The notes beneath the pieces are model-generated. The model had not been told where the DNA came from, ran no database searches, and worked only from the letters and a program-made list of their open reading frames with translations. Positions 59,374 through 64,000 of a DNA stretch of 64,000 nt are shown here, in pieces. Positions within the stretch are counted from its first letter, which is position 1, and each line of letters begins with the position of its first letter. This stretch comes from Pristionchus mayeri (taxonomy: Eukaryota > Nematoda > Chromadorea > Rhabditida > Neodiplogasteridae): positions 39,134,995 through 39,198,994 of the forward strand of contig BTRK01000001.1 in assembly GCA_036245805.1 (NCBI GenBank), given 5' to 3'. A program made the translations under genes and the position numbers.

Positions 59374-61503
59374 AGGTGGTGTGAGAATATACCCAAAATT
59401 AAGGTGGTGTGAGAATATACCCAAAATTAAGGTGGTGTGAGAATATACCCAAAATTAAGGTGGTGTGAGAATATACCCAAAATTAAGGTGGTGTGAGAAT
59501 ATACCCAAAATTAAGGTGGTGTGAGAATATACCCAAAATTAAGGTGGTGTGAGAATATACCCAAAATTAAGGTGGTGTGCGAATATACCCAAAATTAAGG
59601 TTGTGTGCGAATATACCCAAAATTAAGGTTGTGTGAGAATATACCCAAAATTAAGGTGGTGTGAGAATATACCCAAAATTAAGGTGGTGTAAGAATATAC
59701 CCAAAATTAAGGTGGTGTGAGAATATACCCAAAATTAAGGTGGTGTGAGAATATACCCAAAATTCAGGTGGTGTGAGAATATACCCAAAATTAAGGTGGT
59801 GTGAGAATATACCCAAAATTAAGGTGGTGTGAGAATATACCCAAAATTAAGGTGGTGTGAGAATATACCCAAAATTAAGGTGGTGTGCGAATATACCCAA
59901 AATTAAGGTGGTGTGCGAATATACCCAAAATTAAGGTTGTGTGAGAATATACCCAAAATTAAGTTGGAGAGAGGTGATACCCAAAATTAAGCTGGCGAGA
60001 GAATATACCCAAAATTAAGGTGGTGTGAGAATATACCCAAAATTAAGCTGGCGAGAGAATATACCCAAAATTAAGGTGGTGTGAGAATATACCCAAAATT
60101 AAGGTTGTGTGAGAATATACCCAAAATTAAGTTGGAGAGAGGTGATACCCAAAATTAAGCTGGCGAGAGAATATACCCAAAATTAAGGTGGTGTGAGAAT
60201 ATACCCAAAATTAAGCTGGCGAGAGAATATACCCAAAATTAAGGTGGTGTGAGAATATACCCAAAATTAAGGTGGTGTAAGAATATACCCAAAATTAAGG
60301 TGGTGTGAGAATATACCCAAAATTAAGGTGGTGTGAGAATATACCCAAAATTCAGGTGGTGTGAGAATATACCCAAAATTAAGGTGGTGTGAGAATATAC
60401 CCAAAATTAAGGTGGTGTGAGAATATACCCAAAATTAAGGTGGTGTGAGAATATACCCAAAATTAAGGTGGTGTGAGAATATACCCAAAATTAAGGTGGT
60501 GTGCGAATATACCCAAAATTAAGGTTGTGTGAGAATATACCCAAAATTAAGTTGGAGAGAGGTGATACCCAAAATTAAGCTGGCGAGAGAATATACCCAA
60601 AATTAAGTTGGAGAGAGGTGATACCCAAAATTAAGCTGGCGAGAGAATATACCCAAAATTAAGGTGGTGTGAGAATATACCCAAAATTAAGCTGGCGAGA
60701 GAATATACCCAAAATTAAGGTGGTGTGAGAATATACCCAAAATTAAGGTGGTGTGAGAATATACCCAAAATTAAGGTGGTTTGAGAATATACCCAAAATT
60801 AAGGTGGTGTGAGAATATACCCAAAATTAAGCTGGCGAGAGAATATACCCAAAATTAAGCTGGCGAGAGAATATACCCAAAATTAAGCTGGCGAGAGAAT
60901 ATACCCAAAATTAAGGTGGTGTGAGAATATACCCAAAATTAAGGTGGTGTGAGAATATACCCAAAATTCAGGTGGTGTGAGAATATACCCAAAATTAAGG
61001 TGGTGTGAGAATATACCCAAAATTAAGGTGGTGTGAGAATATACCCAAAATTAAGGTGGTGTGAGAATATACCCAAAATTAAGGTGGTGTGAGAATATAC
61101 CCAAAATTAAGGTGGTGTGAGAATATACCCAAAATTAAGGTGGTGTGAGAATATACCCAAAATTAAGGTGGTGTGCGAATATACCCAAAATTAAGGTTGT
61201 GTGAGAATATACCCAAAATTAAGTTGGAGAGAGGTGATACCCAAAATTAAGCTGGCGAGAGAATATACCCAAAATTAAGTTGGAGAGAGGTGATACCCAA
61301 AATTAAGCTGGCGAGAGAATATACCCAAAATTAAGGTGGTGTGAGAATATACCCAAAATTAAGCTGGCGAGAGAATATACCCAAAATTAAGGTGGTGTGA
61401 GAATATACCCAAAATTAAGGTGGTGTGAGAATATACCCAAAATTAAGGTGGTTTGAGAATATACCCAAAATTAAGGTGGTGTGAGAATATACCCAAAATT
61501 AAG
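59374..61503 (+). repeat. 2130-bp segment of the 28-bp array, copy 2
   Basis: Partner of 56854-58983. The order of rare variants (GTGTAAG, GTTGGAG and GGTTTGAG units) is the same in both. Confidence 0.93.
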
Positions 61504-64000
61504 CTGGCGAGAGAATATACCCAAAATTAAGCTGGCGAGAGAATATACCCAAAATTAAGCTGGCGAGAGAATATACCCAAAATTAAGGTGGTGTGAGAAT
61601 ATACCCAAAATTAAGGTGGTGTGAGAATATACCCAAAATTCAGGTGGTGTGAGAATATACCCAAAATTAAGGTGGTGTGAGAATATACCCAAAATTAAGG
61701 TGGTGTGAGAATATACCCAAAATTAAGGTGGTGTGAGAATATACCCAAAATTAAGGTGGTGTGAGAATATACCCAAAATTAAGGTGGTGTGAGAATATAC
61801 CCAAAATTAAGGTGGTGTGAGAATATACCCAAAATTAAGGTGGTGTGAGAATATACCCAAAATTAAGGTGGTGTGCGAATATACCCAAAATTAAGGTGGT
61901 GTGAGAATATACCCAAAATTAAGGTGGTGTGAGAATATACCCAAAATTAAGGTGGTGTGCGAATATACCCAAAATTAAGGTGGTGTGAGAATATACCCAA
62001 AATTAAGGTGGTGTGAGAATATACCCAAAATTAAGGTGGTGTGAGAATATACCCAAAATTAAGGTGGTGTGAGAATATACCCAAAATTAAGGTGGTGTGC
62101 GAATATACCCAAAATTAAGGTTGTGTGAGAATATACCCAAAATTAAGGTGGTGTGAGAATATACCCAAAATTAAGGTGGTGTGAGAATATACCCAAAATT
62201 AAGGTGGTGTGAGAATATACCCAAAATTCAGGTGGTGTGAGAATATACCCAAAATTAAGGTGGTGTGAGAATATACCCAAAATTAAGGTGGTGTGAGAAT
62301 ATACCCAAAATTAAGGTGGTGTGAGAATATACCCAAAATTAAGGTGGTGTGAGAATATACCCAAAATTAAGGTGGTGTGCGAATATACCCAAAATTAAGG
62401 TGGTGTGAGAATATACCCAAAATTAAGGTGGTGTGAGAATATACCCAAAATTAAGGTGGTGTGAGAATATACCCAAAATTAAGGTGGTGTGCGAATATAC
62501 CCAAAATTAAGGTTGTGTGAGAATATACCCAAAATTAAGGAGGTGTGAGAATATACCCAAAATTAAGGTGGTGTGAGAATATACCCAAAATTAAGGTGGT
62601 GTGAGAATATACCCAAAATTCAGGTGGTGTGAGAATATACCCAAAATTAAGGTGGTGTGAGAATATACCCAAAATTAAGGTGGTGTGAGAATATACCCAA
62701 AATTAAGGTGGTGTGAGAATATACCCAAAATTAAGGTGGTGTGAGAATATACCCAAAATTAAGGTGGTGTGCGAATATACCCAAAATTAAGGTTGTGTGA
62801 GAATATACCCAAAATTAAGGTGGTGTGAGAATATACCCAAAATTAAGGTGGTGTGAGAATATACCCAAAATTAAGGTGGTGTGAGAATATACCCAAAATT
62901 AAGGTGGTGTGAGAATATACCCAAAATTAAGGTGGTGTGAGAATATACCCAAAATTAAGGTGGTGTGCGAATATACCCAAAATTAAGGTTGTGTGAGAAT
63001 ATACCCAAAATTAAGGTGGTGTGAGAATATACCCAAAATTAAGGTGGTGTAAGAATATACCCAAAATTAAGGTGGTGTGAGAATATACCCAAAATTAAGG
63101 TGGTGTGAGAATATACCCAAAATTCAGGTGGTGTGAGAATATACCCAAAATTAAGGTGGTGTGAGAATATACCCAAAATTAAGGTGGTGTGAGAATATAC
63201 CCAAAATTAAGGTGGTGTGAGAATATACCCAAAATTAAGGTGGTGTGAGAATATACCCAAAATTAAGGTGGTGTGAGAATATACCCAAAATTAAGGTTGT
63301 GTGAGAATATACCCAAAATTAAGGAGGTGTGAGAATATACCCAAAATTAAGGTGGTGTGAGAATATACCCAAAATTAAGGTGGTGTGAGAATATACCCAA
63401 AATTCAGGTGGTGTGAGAATATACCCAAAATTAAGGTGGTGTGAGAATATACCCAAAATTAAGGTGGTGTGAGAATATACCCAAAATTAAGGTGGTGTGA
63501 GAATATACCCAAAATTAAGGTGGTGTGAGAATATACCCAAAATTAAGGTGGTGTGCGAATATACCCAAAATTAAGGTTGTGTGAGAATATACCCAAAATT
63601 AAGGTGGTGTGAGAATATACCCAAAATTAAGGTGGTGTGAGAATATACCCAAAATTAAGGTGGTGTGAGAATATACCCAAAATTAAGGTGGTGTGAGAAT
63701 ATACCCAAAATTAAGGTGGTGTGAGAATATACCCAAAATTAAGGTGGTGTGCGAATATACCCAAAATTAAGGTTGTGTGAGAATATACCCAAAATTAAGG
63801 TGGTGTGAGAATATACCCAAAATTAAGGTGGTGTAAGAATATACCCAAAATTAAGGTGGTGTGAGAATATACCCAAAATTAAGGTGGTGTGAGAATATAC
63901 CCAAAATTCAGGTGGTGTGAGAATATACCCAAAATTAAGGTGGTGTGAGAATATACCCAAAATTAAGGTGGTGTGAGAATATACCCAAAATTAAGGTGGT

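Larger units (their letters stand above)
40237..64000. repeat. 28-bp tandem array, about 849 units, continuing past the window
   Basis: The unit begins GGTGGTGTGAGAA and contains TATACCCAAAATT. Length is constant at 28 bp while sequence varies at fixed places. Variants: GGTGGTGTGAG (commonest), GGTTGTGTGAG, GGTGGTGTGCG, GGTGTTTTGAG, GGTGGTTTGAG, GCTGGCGAGAG, GTTGGAGAGAGGTGAT, GATGGAGAGAGGTGAT, GGTGGTGTGAGGTAAT, and TTCAGG for TTAAGG. Comparing phase across the array shows only two net shifts, minus 7 bp at about 52520 and minus 1 bp at about 54034. No interspersed element interrupts it. 73-codon open frames exist only where TTCAGG variants remove a stop on the minus strand. Confidence 0.98.

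Noticed and set aside
40237..64000. CRISPR array
   Set aside because: Repeats of 28 bp are directly adjacent with no unique spacers, there are no cas genes, and the surroundings are eukaryotic.
40237..64000. Telomeric repeat tract
   Set aside because: TTAAGG and TTAGGC look alike, but the 28-bp unit carries both G-rich and C-rich parts and the array has many variants. The window does not show a chromosome end. It could still be subtelomeric; mapping would be needed.

Overview
The window looks like repeat-rich, gene-poor DNA of a small AT-rich eukaryote. Candidate introns of 44-45 bp with TTTTCAG acceptors, CR1/Jockey-group LINEs, Tc1/mariner elements and a Polinton-type ATPase suggest an invertebrate, perhaps a nematode. 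That is inference, and no marker gene fixes the species. I see no complete, unambiguous host gene.

Layout. 1-4592 is the end of a ~350-bp satellite (14 copies) with 327-bp length variants and higher-order periods of 1052 and 1354 bp. 4667-5835 holds broken Ty3/gypsy pol (RNase H, integrase). 6313-7101 is an intact reading frame for a Polinton/Maverick-type packaging ATPase. 7102-9157 is GC-rich and minisatellite sequence, a small foldback element and one orphan minus-strand exon. 9401-13177 holds a foldback element, a mariner copy inserted in a TA microsatellite (perfect end repeats, dead transposase) and a TA-flanked MITE. 13197-19880 is a truncated LINE followed by a nearly full-length minus-strand LINE, itself split by a 1286-bp foldback element and by a 108-bp retroinsertion. 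20004-21868 is more foldback and unassigned DNA. 21869-22039 is a short Helitron-like element.

22050-30989 is the most interesting part. It is an 8.9-kb foldback element of the same family as the one at 17315-18600, with a 4-bp ATAA duplication at its ends. It encloses a second foldback element whose exact empty site can be read from the other arm, a whole LINE, and two fragments of an alpha-tubulin gene with splice-acceptor sequence. This looks like host-gene capture by a long-inverted-repeat transposon.

30994-40060 holds a tRNA-like sequence, a Tc1-like MITE, a weak candidate multi-exon gene, further inverted-repeat elements and a minus-strand mariner relic. From 40237 to the window end is an uninterrupted 28-bp tandem array of about 849 units. 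It has a small set of unit variants, only two phase breaks, and large internal duplications including a 2130-bp segment repeated without a mismatch at 2520 bp.

The elements do not form a pathway. They record nested insertions: the tubulin fragments lie inside the 8.9-kb foldback element and flank a LINE, and a second foldback element sits in one arm. No virus-like or transposon gene here appears intact except the ATPase reading frame, which lacks an obvious ATG.
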